Assembly (NCBI RefSeq): GCF_016587355.1
Contig: NZ_BNJF01000002.1
Coordinates: 1,178,001 to 1,242,000 of the forward strand
DNA from: Ktedonospora formicarum
Lineage (GTDB): Bacteria; Chloroflexota; Ktedonobacteria; Ktedonobacterales; Ktedonobacteraceae
DNA length: 64,000 bases
Reading direction: 5' to 3'
Every line of letters starts with the position of its first letter. The first letter of the stretch is position 1. The translations under genes were made by a program, and so were the position numbers. Shown piece after piece: positions 42,940 through 51,756 of the stretch. The notes under the pieces are model-generated. The model ran no database searches, was not told the origin of the DNA, and saw only the letters and a program-made list of their open reading frames with translations.

Positions 42940-42995
42940 AGGAATGAGTGTATTGAAGGTGGTTAAATCAAACCACCTTCAATACACTCATTCCT
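42940..42995. terminator. Bidirectional terminator between TetR and SDR genes
   Basis: A perfect 25-base stem (42940-42964 with 42971-42995) encloses a six-base loop. Its right arm reaches the stop codon of the convergent SDR gene. Confidence 0.8.
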
Positions 42996-43744
42996 TAGAT
43001 TTGGGCTTCGCCTCCATCAACGAAGAGTTCTATCCCATTAACGAAGCTGCTCTCATCCGATGCTAGAAACAGGACAGCTTTCGCGGTTTCGTCGGGATCG
43101 CCTAACCGGCCTAACGGTACCATATCTGCGAAATGCGCCAGGAGATGCCTGCGCTCCTCCTCATTTTTTGCGAGGCCATTGAGCCCTGGAGTGTTGGTTG
43201 GGCCAGGGCTGATAGCGTTAACACGGATACCGCGAGATTTCAGGTCCAGAACCCAGCTACGCGCGAAAGAGCGTACAGCGGATTTGGCAGCGCTATAAAC
43301 GCTGAGTCCTTCGACACCTGTGACGGTAGTTGTCGAGGCGGTGAGAATAATTGATCCCCCATCCCGCATGAGTGGAAGGGCTTTTTGAACCGTAAAGAGC
43401 AATCCTTTGGCGTTAGTGTTCATTGTCTGGTCGAAATGGGCTTCTGTGATGCTCTCCAGTGCCATTCGTTCTCCTCCGCCTGCATTGGCGAAGATGATAT
43501 CAATGTGATTGTGTTGCTGCTTTACCGTCGTATAGAGGCGGTCAAGGTCGGCGAGATTGGCGACATCACCTTGAACTGCGGTGATATTGTGCTCTACTTT
43601 CTTGACTGCCGCGTCAAGCTCGCTCTGGCGGCGACCAGTGATATATACATATGCGCCCTCAGCGACGAAACGCTGAGCAGTTGCAAGCCCAATTCCTGTA
43701 CTTCCTCCCGTGATAACGGCAACTTTTCCTTCAAGTCTTGGCAC
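42995..43744 (-). CDS. Short-chain dehydrogenase/reductase (SDR), MmyB-associated
   Basis: The best start is a GTG at 43744 with TTAGGAG eight bases upstream, giving 249 residues beginning PRLEGKVAVITGGSTGIGLA. A 14-codon longer form starts at another GTG without a ribosome site. Classical SDR features are complete: TGGSTGIG, NAGGG in IIFANAGGGERM, Ser in IILTASTTTVTG and YSAAK, and the ending ESSFVNGIELFVDGG. The substrate is unknown. It is divergent from an MmyB-type regulator, a pairing often seen in actinobacteria, and an inverted repeat lies at its -35 region. Confidence 0.9.
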   Translation of the reverse strand: MPRLEGKVAVITGGSTGIGLATAQRFVAEGAYVYITGRRQSELDAAVKKVEHNITAVQGDVANLADLDRLYTTVKQQHNHIDIIFANAGGGERMALESITEAHFDQTMNTNAKGLLFTVQKALPLMRDGGSIILTASTTTVTGVEGLSVYSAAKSAVRSFARSWVLDLKSRGIRVNAISPGPTNTPGLNGLAKNEEERRHLLAHFADMVPLGRLGDPDETAKAVLFLASDESSFVNGIELFVDGGEAQI

Positions 43745-43806
43745 GATAAAATCTCCTAATCTTAGTATGGGTTCATTAGGAGCCACAGGTAGTGGTTCCG
43801 GGAAAT

Positions 43807-43850
43807 AGTATAGGGGGTGCTCTATGTTGTACCAAGTGTAAAACTACACC
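43807..43850 (-). promoter_or_regulatory. SDR promoter with overlapping inverted repeat
   Basis: On the minus strand TTGGTA (43835-43830), 17 bases and TATACT (43812-43807) form a promoter for the SDR. GTGTA-AAAC-TACAC (43836-43849) abuts the -35 box and is a likely site for the divergent MmyB-type regulator. Confidence 0.6.
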
Positions 43851-43907
43851 TGGATTGGCCTGTCGTCTATGGAGCGAGCTTGCCTGCCCCATTTTAGGAG
43901 AAGATGT

Positions 43908-44825
43908 ATGCTTGAGTCCGATTCCAATATTGCGCGGAAATTACCAGTGATAAGAGACGTCATTGAGACGATAGAGAGGTTACGAATCGCGCGCCAGGAT
44001 GAGGTGAGAGATTGCCCGCATCCATTGCTCAAACGCTTTACTCAGCAGGAGTTAACGGATGAAGCATGCCCAACCTATAAGAATTTGCTGGTTGGGCGCT
44101 CACTGAGGGTTCCGAGCCGCCAGACTTTGATGCAGATTGCTCATTACCTTGAATGCAGCATGGCTCAGCGTAACGAACTGTTATTAGCTGCGCGTTATCT
44201 TCCAGAGAATCTAGAATTAACGGGTTCCGACCTTCGGCAGGTATTAGAGCAGGGGAGGCAGGTCATGGATACACTGCCCTACCCTGCTCTGCTTGTGACG
44301 CACACTCTGCATATTGAGGCTATTAGCGGGAGTTTCCAGCGCTTATTTGAGTTCCTACCACTCTCCGAAATTCCAGAGACACAGCGCTATGTGCTTCCTT
44401 TATTTTTTCGTCATGATATGCCAGTTCGAAAGCGTTCGAGCTTTAATGACGAATCTACCAAAGCCTGGGAAGTTGGGGTCGTTCGGGGCATCCAACTCTT
44501 TAAGCAGAGCAACAGATTATACCAATTTGAACCCTGGTATCAAGAACTCGTTGAACGGTTCTGTGCTGTTGCCGACTTTCGTATGTATTGGGAACAGGGC
44601 GAGATCCTTGATCAACATGACGAATTACCAAAGCAGCTTCTCTGTAGAAATACTATTACGGGAGAATGGCAACCAATCCAACTTAAACAAATTCGTATCT
44701 CTATCTGTAGCCAAATGTATCCCTGTCTTATGGCGCTCTTACCGTTAGATGATGCCGCGCGGACTGTATTCGCGGCTCTCAATAGCATCGAGACATCGAC
44801 TACCCCTGTCGTTCACAGTTTTTAA
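43908..44825 (+). CDS. XRE/MmyB-type transcriptional regulator
   Basis: From the ATG at 43908 (AGGAGA six bases upstream) this 305-residue protein has an N-terminal helix-turn-helix-like region (about 70-105: GRSLRVPSRQTLMQIAHYLE) and a C-terminal MmyB ligand-binding, PAS-like domain. The latter begins around MDTLPYPALLVTHTLHIEAI and continues with YQELVERFCAVADFRMYWEQ. MmyB-type regulators, named after the methylenomycin activator, commonly lie divergent to an SDR they control. The ligand may be a fatty-acid-like molecule, by analogy only. The N-terminal DNA-binding part is less typical than the C-terminal half. Confidence 0.8.
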   Translation: MLESDSNIARKLPVIRDVIETIERLRIARQDEVRDCPHPLLKRFTQQELTDEACPTYKNLLVGRSLRVPSRQTLMQIAHYLECSMAQRNELLLAARYLPENLELTGSDLRQVLEQGRQVMDTLPYPALLVTHTLHIEAISGSFQRLFEFLPLSEIPETQRYVLPLFFRHDMPVRKRSSFNDESTKAWEVGVVRGIQLFKQSNRLYQFEPWYQELVERFCAVADFRMYWEQGEILDQHDELPKQLLCRNTITGEWQPIQLKQIRISICSQMYPCLMALLPLDDAARTVFAALNSIETSTTPVVHSF

Positions 44826-44880
44826 AGTTATGTTTCTGAGTGGTGTGGAAGATTTGTGGATAAGTGGTTGAGCGCGAGCC

Positions 44881-46032
44881 TTATCTAAAGGCTGGATAGT
44901 AGGGGGGATCTACAGCTTCCGGCCAGAGTTGGGTGAGCCGTTTAGCACACAGGCGTAATGTGTTCCCTAGAGCCGGAAGGTGGTTGGCATACTCCAAAGA
45001 ACGAGTGGCGTTCTCCATATAAAGCAAGAAGCGTTGCCTATCACTAAGTGCCACGATGTTCTGGTCCTGAATCAGTAATTTCTCAAGCGAACAGATCCAC
45101 TTATGGAAGAACAGTACCCAGGTGATGCATGCCTCAGCCATACTGTGCTTGAAAAGAGTATCATCTGAAGCGGCTGGACAGGCGCGAGCCAGTTCGACTC
45201 GATAGCGATCCTCAAGTCGCTGAACCAGAGGATCAGGTATGCGGTAGACACACCAGCAGGTGGGGAAAGGCATATGAATATATGCTCCTTCAAGCAGCGC
45301 ATGCATATACGTAGCACCCTCAAAGTCAATCAAGCGCCATCGTTCGCCGTCAAAGAGGATGTTGTCTGGCGCCGCATCCGATTGCACAAAGCTTAAGAAA
45401 GGGCCAGGGTTGGTCAGGGCTGTAATCAATCTCTCAAGCTCATGGCTTGCGCCAGGCTGAACTGGTACATCGAGGAGTCTGGCAACCTCTTCCAGGGTTG
45501 TGGGAAGCCAGAGGAAGGTGTAGAAATCGTCGGCGCTTTTGGTGGGCCCAAGGTACTCACGAATGCGTAGATATTCATTTTGATGGTTGATAGAGAGCGC
45601 GTGCAGATGACCATGTAGCTTGGCATAAGCCATCAGCCCGGCCTCTGCGGCGTTTGGATCATCTCCTAGCAAGAGATGATCCAAACGGGTTATCTGCTGG
45701 ATATCTTCCATGACAAGCAGACCTGTCTCGCGCTCGCCTCCATATAGCCTGGGGGCGAGTGGTGAGGAGGTCACTTGATCGAGGAATTGCAGACTGGCCC
45801 AATCATTGAAGAAGTACCAGGTTGCGTCGTTGGTGCTATGAGGGTCAAATGTTTCGCTGTTTATATGCTTTACGATGATGCTCCTGGGAGCTGTATCAGG
45901 CCCTTCTAATACGCTAAATCGTAGCACTTTTGAGCGAGCACTGCCGCCCAGGTCTTGCGCTTCACCAAGGTGTATAGGACCGCCAAATGTCTTGGATAGA
46001 ATTCGTTCGGCGCGTTGGGCGGCACTTTCCAT
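44881..46032 (-). CDS. Aminoglycoside-phosphotransferase-like kinase, operonic with a rhamnosidase
   Basis: The 383-residue protein has a protein-kinase-like APH fold. An ATP-binding Lys55 (IIVKHI) is followed by LLVMEDI, the catalytic loop QSDAAPDNILF (Asp219, Asn224) and the metal-binding Asp236 (LIDFEGA). The usual catalytic-loop HGD is QSD here: the histidine is replaced but the aspartate is kept. It begins four bases after the stop of the alpha-L-rhamnosidase gene, so the two are cotranscribed. It may phosphorylate a sugar or a glycosylated small molecule rather than an antibiotic. That is an inference from context. Confidence 0.8.
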   Translation of the reverse strand: MESAAQRAERILSKTFGGPIHLGEAQDLGGSARSKVLRFSVLEGPDTAPRSIIVKHINSETFDPHSTNDATWYFFNDWASLQFLDQVTSSPLAPRLYGGERETGLLVMEDIQQITRLDHLLLGDDPNAAEAGLMAYAKLHGHLHALSINHQNEYLRIREYLGPTKSADDFYTFLWLPTTLEEVARLLDVPVQPGASHELERLITALTNPGPFLSFVQSDAAPDNILFDGERWRLIDFEGATYMHALLEGAYIHMPFPTCWCVYRIPDPLVQRLEDRYRVELARACPAASDDTLFKHSMAEACITWVLFFHKWICSLEKLLIQDQNIVALSDRQRFLLYMENATRSLEYANHLPALGNTLRLCAKRLTQLWPEAVDPPYYPAFR

Positions 46033-46036
46033 ATAG

Positions 46037-48691
46037 CTATCCTTTCTGTTGTTGATATTCGTAGGTCCAGTGATAGGAGCCAGAGCCTACCTCTATTAGC
46101 TCGCTCTCTCGCCCAGGGAGGACCACGTGAGCGGTGGTATTGGGCGGAATTACGGCCTCGACGCTGAGTTTATCATCTTCTAGCCTCCAGGCCACTTTGG
46201 AGAGGCCGTAGGGCGTGCGGTGCTGAGCGCTGGCATGCGTAAGATCGCTACCGGGGCGTGGTTGGATGGTGATGCGGCGGTAACCGGGCTCGGCGGGAGC
46301 GAGGCCAGCCACAGTGCGATGCAACCAGTCGGCGACGGCTCCCAGCGCGTAGTGATTGAAGGAAGTCATGGAGCTGGTGTTAATTGTGCCATCCGGACGC
46401 TGGCAGTCCCAACGCTCCCAGATGGTGGTGGCTCCCTGGGTTACTGGATAGAGCCAGGAAGGACACTCGGTCTGCATCAGAAGACGGTAGGCGACGGCTT
46501 CTTCCCCAGCGGCGCAGAGGGCGTCACAAATGAGCGGTGTGCCAACGAATCCCGTACTGATATGGTAGCCACTCTCTCGCACCAGTTCCGCCAATCGCTT
46601 ACCCGCGCGCTGACGATGCTCTGTAGTTTCGAGTAAATTGAACTGCAAGGCCAGCGCGTAGGCGGTCGTGCTGTCACTGAGAACGCGACCGCCTGGCGTG
46701 ACGTACTCCCTATTGAAGGCCACGCGTACCTCCTGAGCCAGTTTGCTGTAGCGCTCGGCATTCTCGGTGTCTCCAAGCACTTGCGCGGCTTGACTCAGCA
46801 GTTCAGATGAGTAAGCGAAATAGGCGGTAGCGATCAGGTACTTGTCGGTACGGGCATCATCGGCACGCTCGGCTGGGGCGCGGGGATCGAGCCAGTCACC
46901 ATATTGAAAGCCCGTATTCCATAGCCGAGTACTACCGGCTCTCTCGGCTATTGTATCGACCCAGGCGCGCATACTGGCGAATTGGGTGGCGAGGATGCCA
47001 GCGTCTCCGCTGCGCTGGTAGAGTACCCAGGGTACGACCACGCCAGCATCACCCCAGGCAGCCGCTGGCGGCACGTCCTTGTCCAGAAGATTAGGAACGA
47101 CAAATGGCACAACGCCACCCGCATCCGCCTGATCGAAAGCGACATCAGCTAGCCAGGAGGTCAGGAAGCCTGCCGTATTGTAGAGAAAGCTAGCGGTGGG
47201 TGAGAAGACCTGGATATCGCCGGTCCAGCCCATTCGCTCGTCGCGCTGGGGACAATCGGTCGGAATATCTACAAAGTTGCCACGCATACTCCAGATAACA
47301 TTGGAGTGTAACTGGTTGAGAAGCGAATTTGAACACTCGAACCAGCCAATGCGCTCCATATCGGAGTGGCAGACCACGGCGCGCAGATTATCAAGCTGAA
47401 GCTCGCCGGGCCAACCCTCCACCTCGGCATAGCGGAAGCCGTGGAAGGTAAAGCGTGGTTCCCATGTCTCGGTGTCGCCACCTCGTAGTGTATAGTGATC
47501 GGTTGCTTGCGCGTGGCGTAGGAGGCGTGTACAGAGTTCACCATCTTCCAGCACCTCGGCGTGGCGCAGGGTGATTGTTTGTCCAGCCTCGCCGCGAACT
47601 GTCAGGCGGAGCCGTCCAACGAGATTCTGTCCGAAATCGATGATAGTGCGTCCACTCGGTGAGGTTGTGATGGATAACGGGGTGACTAGCTCAACGCGGC
47701 GAACTGCTGGCCCTGTGGGCGCGACCAGAGTATTGAGATCACGCTCCACAGAGCGAACTGGGAACCAATCATGGTCGTCATGCCCTGGTGTGGACCATCC
47801 CGGGTGGTCCTGGCGAGCGTCATAGGTTTCACCGTCGTAGATACCGCTGGCAAGGATGGGACCGCGAGCCGCGTGCCATGATGGATCGGTCACAACGCGC
47901 TCTGTTGTGCCATCCTCGTAGGTAAGCTCAAGTTGAGCCAGTAGAGCCAGCTGGTCCCCATAGTGGTTGCGTTGCCCACCATTGAAGCCGAGACGCCCCC
48001 TATACCATCCATCGCCGAGCATGGCTCCGATGGCGTTACGCCCCTCATGCAAGTGGCTTGTGACGTCAAAGGTCTGGTAGCGGAGGCGATGTGTGTAGCT
48101 GGTCCATCCTGGTGCCAGGGTATGATCGCCTATGACGGTGCCGTTGAGGTGAGACTCATAGAGTCCCAGGGCTGTGACATAGAGCCGTGCTTGTTTCAGG
48201 CCGGGTTGCACATCGAATTCATGGCGCAGGAGTGGGTGGGCTCCGGGTTGGGAGGTATCCTCCTCCCAATCGGGTGTCACAAAGCGCGCGCTCCAGTCAT
48301 CTGGCGAGAGGAGACCAGCCTCAACGGAGTATAGGGCGCTCCAGTCCGAATGCTGCCCATTACTTTCATGAATGCGCAGGCGGACCGAGAGACCTTCGCG
48401 GGAGTGGAGTGGCTCAAAGGGCCAGGGAACAAGCACTGATTGCTCAGAGTCAACCAGACCAGTTTGTCCTTTTAGTTCTCCATCTGTAGTATAGACCTCA
48501 AGCTCGTAGCCGCGCTGCCGCCAATTGGGAGTGGTGGTCTCAATTGTCCATGATAGGCGAGGCCTGTCTGTACCTATACCGAGCGTATCCTTAAGGTGTT
48601 CGAAGCGCAGATTCGCGATAGTGGTCTGGGATATCTTGCTGTGGGTTGTTGTCGTGGAGGGTGTAGTTTGGGAATCATGTTGATCAGTCAT
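46037..48691 (-). CDS. GH78 alpha-L-rhamnosidase
   Basis: This 884-residue protein has the domain order of GH78: N-terminal beta domains (RLSWTIETTTPNWRQRGYEL, then the Bac_rhamnosid_N segment with LYVTALGLYESHLNGTVIG and LAPGWTSYTHRLRYQTFDVT), then an (alpha/alpha)6 barrel and a C-terminal beta domain. The catalytic region TDCPQRDERMGWTGD is intact, as is TTIWERWD with its acidic residues. There is no signal peptide, so it likely acts on imported rhamnosides. GAAAGGAAG precedes the ATG, and a strong promoter lies 50 bases upstream. It is cotranscribed with an APH-like kinase. Confidence 0.94.
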   Translation of the reverse strand: MTDQHDSQTTPSTTTTHSKISQTTIANLRFEHLKDTLGIGTDRPRLSWTIETTTPNWRQRGYELEVYTTDGELKGQTGLVDSEQSVLVPWPFEPLHSREGLSVRLRIHESNGQHSDWSALYSVEAGLLSPDDWSARFVTPDWEEDTSQPGAHPLLRHEFDVQPGLKQARLYVTALGLYESHLNGTVIGDHTLAPGWTSYTHRLRYQTFDVTSHLHEGRNAIGAMLGDGWYRGRLGFNGGQRNHYGDQLALLAQLELTYEDGTTERVVTDPSWHAARGPILASGIYDGETYDARQDHPGWSTPGHDDHDWFPVRSVERDLNTLVAPTGPAVRRVELVTPLSITTSPSGRTIIDFGQNLVGRLRLTVRGEAGQTITLRHAEVLEDGELCTRLLRHAQATDHYTLRGGDTETWEPRFTFHGFRYAEVEGWPGELQLDNLRAVVCHSDMERIGWFECSNSLLNQLHSNVIWSMRGNFVDIPTDCPQRDERMGWTGDIQVFSPTASFLYNTAGFLTSWLADVAFDQADAGGVVPFVVPNLLDKDVPPAAAWGDAGVVVPWVLYQRSGDAGILATQFASMRAWVDTIAERAGSTRLWNTGFQYGDWLDPRAPAERADDARTDKYLIATAYFAYSSELLSQAAQVLGDTENAERYSKLAQEVRVAFNREYVTPGGRVLSDSTTAYALALQFNLLETTEHRQRAGKRLAELVRESGYHISTGFVGTPLICDALCAAGEEAVAYRLLMQTECPSWLYPVTQGATTIWERWDCQRPDGTINTSSMTSFNHYALGAVADWLHRTVAGLAPAEPGYRRITIQPRPGSDLTHASAQHRTPYGLSKVAWRLEDDKLSVEAVIPPNTTAHVVLPGRESELIEVGSGSYHWTYEYQQQKG

Positions 48692-48740
48692 TGATCGCTT
48701 GCTTCCTTTCGCCTGACTAATGCACGGTCAAGTTTGAGTC

Positions 48741-48770
48741 ACTATAAATCGGTAAGTTAAGCCATGTCAA
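48741..48770 (-). promoter_or_regulatory. Promoter of the rhamnosidase-kinase operon
   Basis: On the minus strand TTGACA (48770-48765), 18 bases and TATAGT (48746-48741) match the promoters at 8306 and 6934 in form. TTGAC occurs twice in tandem at the -35 position. The rest of 48771-49102 shows no gene. Confidence 0.75.
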
Positions 48771-49102
48771 GTCAAGCAAGCGGGTAGTTATGAGCTAAAT
48801 TATGTGAAAAATCGCCAGCTAAAGTGTCGTAAGAGTAGATAAAGGTGTGCAGGTTGTAAGCTATGATGTCTCGCTTTATTATGGCTCTTGCTGCCTGGGA
48901 AGCGGGCGGGGTATGATGTTGTTGGGCTGTCAGGAAAAGTGGGATGGATGGCGTCTTATACTAAGGATGCCTCTTTACCAGTGGGGGACGTTTAAGCATA
49001 ACTTCGCTCCCAGGCGTATCGAAGGGTCCTGTTGAGTTACGATTAGATATTGTTTGCGATTAACATATATAGCATATAAATATAGAAAGAGCTTCGTGAA
49101 AC

Positions 49103-49375
49103 ATGGCGGACAATCATAGTGAGCCGAAACGCGGAAGCGACGAGTTCATTAGAGAGCGAGTCAGAGCGTGGGTACATCGAGCGCTGTATGAAGGTGAAGG
49201 CGCGCCGTTAGCGGAGAAAAGACCAGAAGTTTGCGAGCCTGGTTTTCCGCCTATCGATACCGTGATTGTATTGCAGGATAAGACCCGGTCAATCAAGCAG
49301 TATAAATTATATAAGCTGCCATGCAGTGATGCTCCACTGCCTTCGAATTCAACGAGTTCTACTGAGAAGAGATAA
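49103..49375 (+). CDS. Small hypothetical protein
   Basis: I do not recognise this 90-residue hydrophilic protein. It begins MADNHSEPKRGSDEFIRERV and has a charged helical N-terminal half, then a short sheet-like stretch (DTVIVLQDKTRSIKQYKLYK) and a Ser/Thr-rich tail. No ribosome site better than AGAAAGAG is seen. A bulged hairpin just after the stop that could act as a terminator supports its being a gene. It has no partner in the neighbourhood. Confidence 0.5.
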   Translation: MADNHSEPKRGSDEFIRERVRAWVHRALYEGEGAPLAEKRPEVCEPGFPPIDTVIVLQDKTRSIKQYKLYKLPCSDAPLPSNSTSSTEKR

Positions 49376-49376
49376 G

Positions 49377-49430
49377 GGAGAGTCATATGGCTTGTGGATA
49401 TATATGTGTCCATAAGCTATACGACCCTCC
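49377..49430 (+). terminator. Long bulged hairpin after the small hypothetical gene
   Basis: GGAG, GTC, TAT, GCTT and TGGA on the left arm pair in order with TCCA, AAGC, ATA, GAC and CTCC on the right, with single mismatches between the blocks. TTTTCTTG follows. Confidence 0.6.
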
Positions 49431-49497
49431 TTTTCTTGTGATATTCTGCAAGAAGGAAAAATAATATTTTGAAACGTATGTTTAGGAGAATCGATAA

Positions 49498-49917
49498 ATG
49501 CAGGATATCAATGCATGGAATAAGAATGTTATTGATGAGTTTCGGGCCAATGGTGGTAAGGTGGGCGGACCTTACGCGGGCGGTCGGCTGTTGCTATTAA
49601 ATACAGTGGGCGCGAAGAGCGGTGAGAAGCGTACGACCCCGCTGGGATTTGTTGATGATGGCGATAGTTATGTCGTCGCGGCATCGATGCTTGGCGCGCC
49701 GAAGCACCCAGCGTGGTATCACAATATAGTGGCGAATCCTGAAGTTACCGTAGAAATAGGTGGCGAGGCCTTTACTACTACAGCTGTCATCGCCAGTGGT
49801 GAGGAGTATAGGCGACTCTTCGCCAAATTTAATGAGGTGAGCTCATTTCTTGCTGAGCATCAGGCGAAAACGACGCGCCAGATTCCGCTGATTGTGTTGA
49901 AGCGAAGCGCTGACTAA
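49498..49917 (+). CDS. Ddn-like F420-dependent nitroreductase-family protein
   Basis: The 139-residue split-barrel protein belongs to the deazaflavin (F420)-dependent nitroreductase family. Characteristic stretches are LLLLNTVGAKSGEKRTTPLG, SYVVAASMLGAPKHPAWYHN and IVANPEVTVEIGGEAFTTTA. Members such as mycobacterial Ddn reduce nitroimidazoles and quinones with reduced F420. With the PPOX protein at 38757 it implies that the organism makes F420. A terminator follows and no partner gene is close. Confidence 0.9.
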   Translation: MQDINAWNKNVIDEFRANGGKVGGPYAGGRLLLLNTVGAKSGEKRTTPLGFVDDGDSYVVAASMLGAPKHPAWYHNIVANPEVTVEIGGEAFTTTAVIASGEEYRRLFAKFNEVSSFLAEHQAKTTRQIPLIVLKRSAD

Positions 49918-49951
49918 ATCTTAGTGCCTGCATGTTGAGAGAGCATTCGAA

Positions 49952-49991
49952 GAAGAGGGATTAGTAAGTGCTAACCCTCTTCTTTATTTTT
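49952..49991 (+). terminator. Rho-independent terminator
   Basis: GAAGAGGG-TTAG pairs with CTAA-CCCTCTTC, with one mismatch per arm, and is followed by TTTATTTTT. Confidence 0.82.
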
Positions 49992-50000
49992 GGAGGGGCT

Positions 50001-50837
50001 TCAAAGCACTTTGTAGGCCTGACATTGCTCAATCGTATATTGGAGCAGGGATAGGGTACTTTCTATATCGGATTCTGGGACTTGTTCGGGGTTATGCTGA
50101 TTGTTTAGCGCTTGTTCGATAAGATTGGTCCATTGTGAATCCAGATTTGATTGAGCCCAGTGGGCAGCAGTGGGCTTGGAGGCGACTGTGGCTGTGGTGA
50201 GCGTGAAAAGAAGTCGGCAGAGGGTTAAGACGACGAATGCCTGGTTGTGGCGGACACGTAGCCAGTCTAGCCAGGAGGGATCACTCCTGGCCTGCTCTTG
50301 CCACATCTTCGGAATTGTTGGGACGGCCCGGCGCATGGTTCGGGGGGTGATGGGTTCGCTCAGGGTGTGGGGATTGGGACCTGCCACCCTTATACCATGC
50401 TCGCGAAGGGTGTAGCACTGGAAGAGCCAGCCCTCTTCTAGAGGACCCTCGAAGAGGGCTGTTCCCTTCTCGACCTGTGGATAGCGTGTGGTGGTTGGTG
50501 TATGATGTTGCAATACTTTGAGAGGAATGTAGGCTGCCTCTAGCTTTGCCGCCCAGGGCGATTGGCTTGCGTCGAAGCGTTTGTGTATCTCCCGTAGAGC
50601 TGTGATGTGATGATCACTAAGTGTACCTCTGGTAATCACAATGAAATCGATGTCGCTGGTGTCTGGATCGAAGCCACCCAGAGCCAGTGATCCATAGGCA
50701 TACATACCGACAAACTGATCAGCTAGCGTGTTCTGTGCTATGCTTGCGAAGGTGTGCAAGACCGCGTTAACATCGTCGTAAGGTGTTGGTTGGGCCTGAA
50801 TGGCTAGTGCCTCCGGCAAAATAGGTTTTTCTTCCAT
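50001..50837 (-). CDS. Aminoglycoside adenylyltransferase-like nucleotidyltransferase
   Basis: This 278-residue protein has the nucleotidyltransferase signature GSLALGGFDPDTSDIDFIV at about 47-65, with the DID metal-binding pair. A C-terminal helical domain resembling ANT(3'')/DUF4111 follows (WLDWLRVRHNQAFVVLTLCR). Proteins of this form adenylylate streptomycin or spectinomycin, but many environmental homologues are untested. The N-terminus is well formed and TTAAGGGAGGAGG precedes the ATG. It lies alone on the minus strand. Confidence 0.83.
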   Translation of the reverse strand: MEEKPILPEALAIQAQPTPYDDVNAVLHTFASIAQNTLADQFVGMYAYGSLALGGFDPDTSDIDFIVITRGTLSDHHITALREIHKRFDASQSPWAAKLEAAYIPLKVLQHHTPTTTRYPQVEKGTALFEGPLEEGWLFQCYTLREHGIRVAGPNPHTLSEPITPRTMRRAVPTIPKMWQEQARSDPSWLDWLRVRHNQAFVVLTLCRLLFTLTTATVASKPTAAHWAQSNLDSQWTNLIEQALNNQHNPEQVPESDIESTLSLLQYTIEQCQAYKVL

Positions 50838-51101
50838 ACTTTCCTCCTCCCTTAATTGTATGATAGTTTCTTATCTACCGTATATCCTCAGATTATCTGC
50901 CAGGGTATCTCCAAGGTGCTAGAAGTAATGTTGTATGTAGCTAAGTAATCTTGATGAAAGCGAACCCCTGAAATATACAATACTGCACGTTGATCTATTG
51001 CACTCCGGGTGTGGATGAGTTATGAATTTATAGGGGTAAAAGGCTAACGAGTCAGATTGTACTTCAATTTAGTGGTTTGCCACAAAGGCAGGGAGGCTGG
51101 C

Positions 51102-51389
51102 ATGCTTCTTCTTCGACTCATTGGAGCCGTCATCGCAGGCGTATTCATGGCTGTTTTTGGGGCTCTCGTCTGCGGTCTTCTAGGAACGGTTTTTTATGAA
51201 GTGCTCTTTACGCATGGGGCATCGCTCTCTTCGTTTGATCCTACTGATATGTCCATGTCCAGTCCTGGCACGCTGATTGGTGTCGGCTTGGGTTTACTTA
51301 TGGGGCTGATTGTTTTTGTGCGGAGTGTGAGCTATGCCTTCAAGCGTGACCGTCTCTCAAGAGGGGCATGCGCGTTTCCGCGCTTGTAA
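51102..51389 (+). CDS. DUF3592-like membrane protein, N-terminal part
   Basis: From the ATG at 51102 (GGGAGG five bases upstream) it encodes 95 residues with two transmembrane helices: LLRLIGAVIAGVFMAVFGAL and TLIGVGLGLLMGLIVFV. The last residues (GACAFPRL) look like out-of-frame sequence. The next gene, starting at 51368 in the -1 frame, continues as the soluble part usually found after such helices. A one-base deletion in the GGGG run at 51363-51366, or a programmed -1 shift, would make these one protein of about 168 residues. Confidence 0.6.
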   Translation: MLLLRLIGAVIAGVFMAVFGALVCGLLGTVFYEVLFTHGASLSSFDPTDMSMSSPGTLIGVGLGLLMGLIVFVRSVSYAFKRDRLSRGACAFPRL

Positions 51390-51604
51390 GCAATATTCAG
51401 AGTCGCTTCGTAAATAATAATGCAAGCTCACCTGGCAATGGTTATACTGTGTATACGGTGCGCGCCGAGTGGCTTGATCCTCGCACTGGTTCGCGCTATC
51501 GCTTTAAGCAGGATAAGAACTCGCGCCCCGTTGTCCGCGAGGGCGAATATGTAACTGTCCAGATTAACCCTCAAAACTATAATGATTACCATATGGAACT
51601 GTAG
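51368..51604 (+). CDS. DUF3592-like protein, C-terminal part
   Basis: This 78-residue frame overlaps the preceding gene by 22 bases. The ATG at 51368 has AGAGGGG almost touching it, which is a poor ribosome site. MRVSALVSNIQSRF, YTVRAEWLDPRTGSRYRFKQ and GEYVTVQINPQNYNDYHMEL match the soluble beta-rich domain of DUF3592-like proteins, which normally follow a transmembrane segment in the same chain. It is therefore probably the second half of a frameshifted gene. A separate, translationally coupled gene remains possible. Confidence 0.6.
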   Translation: MRVSALVSNIQSRFVNNNASSPGNGYTVYTVRAEWLDPRTGSRYRFKQDKNSRPVVREGEYVTVQINPQNYNDYHMEL

Positions 51605-51756
51605 CTTACCGTTTCTGTCATCTTCAATAATCATTCCATGGATCATAATTTTTAAAGAGGGTCAATTATGTCTGCTTATGCTGCTATATTAGTATTGGAT
51701 ACGCGAAATACCCTCACTTCCTTTGAAGTACTTTATAAATAGGAAAGGGAGTTCTG

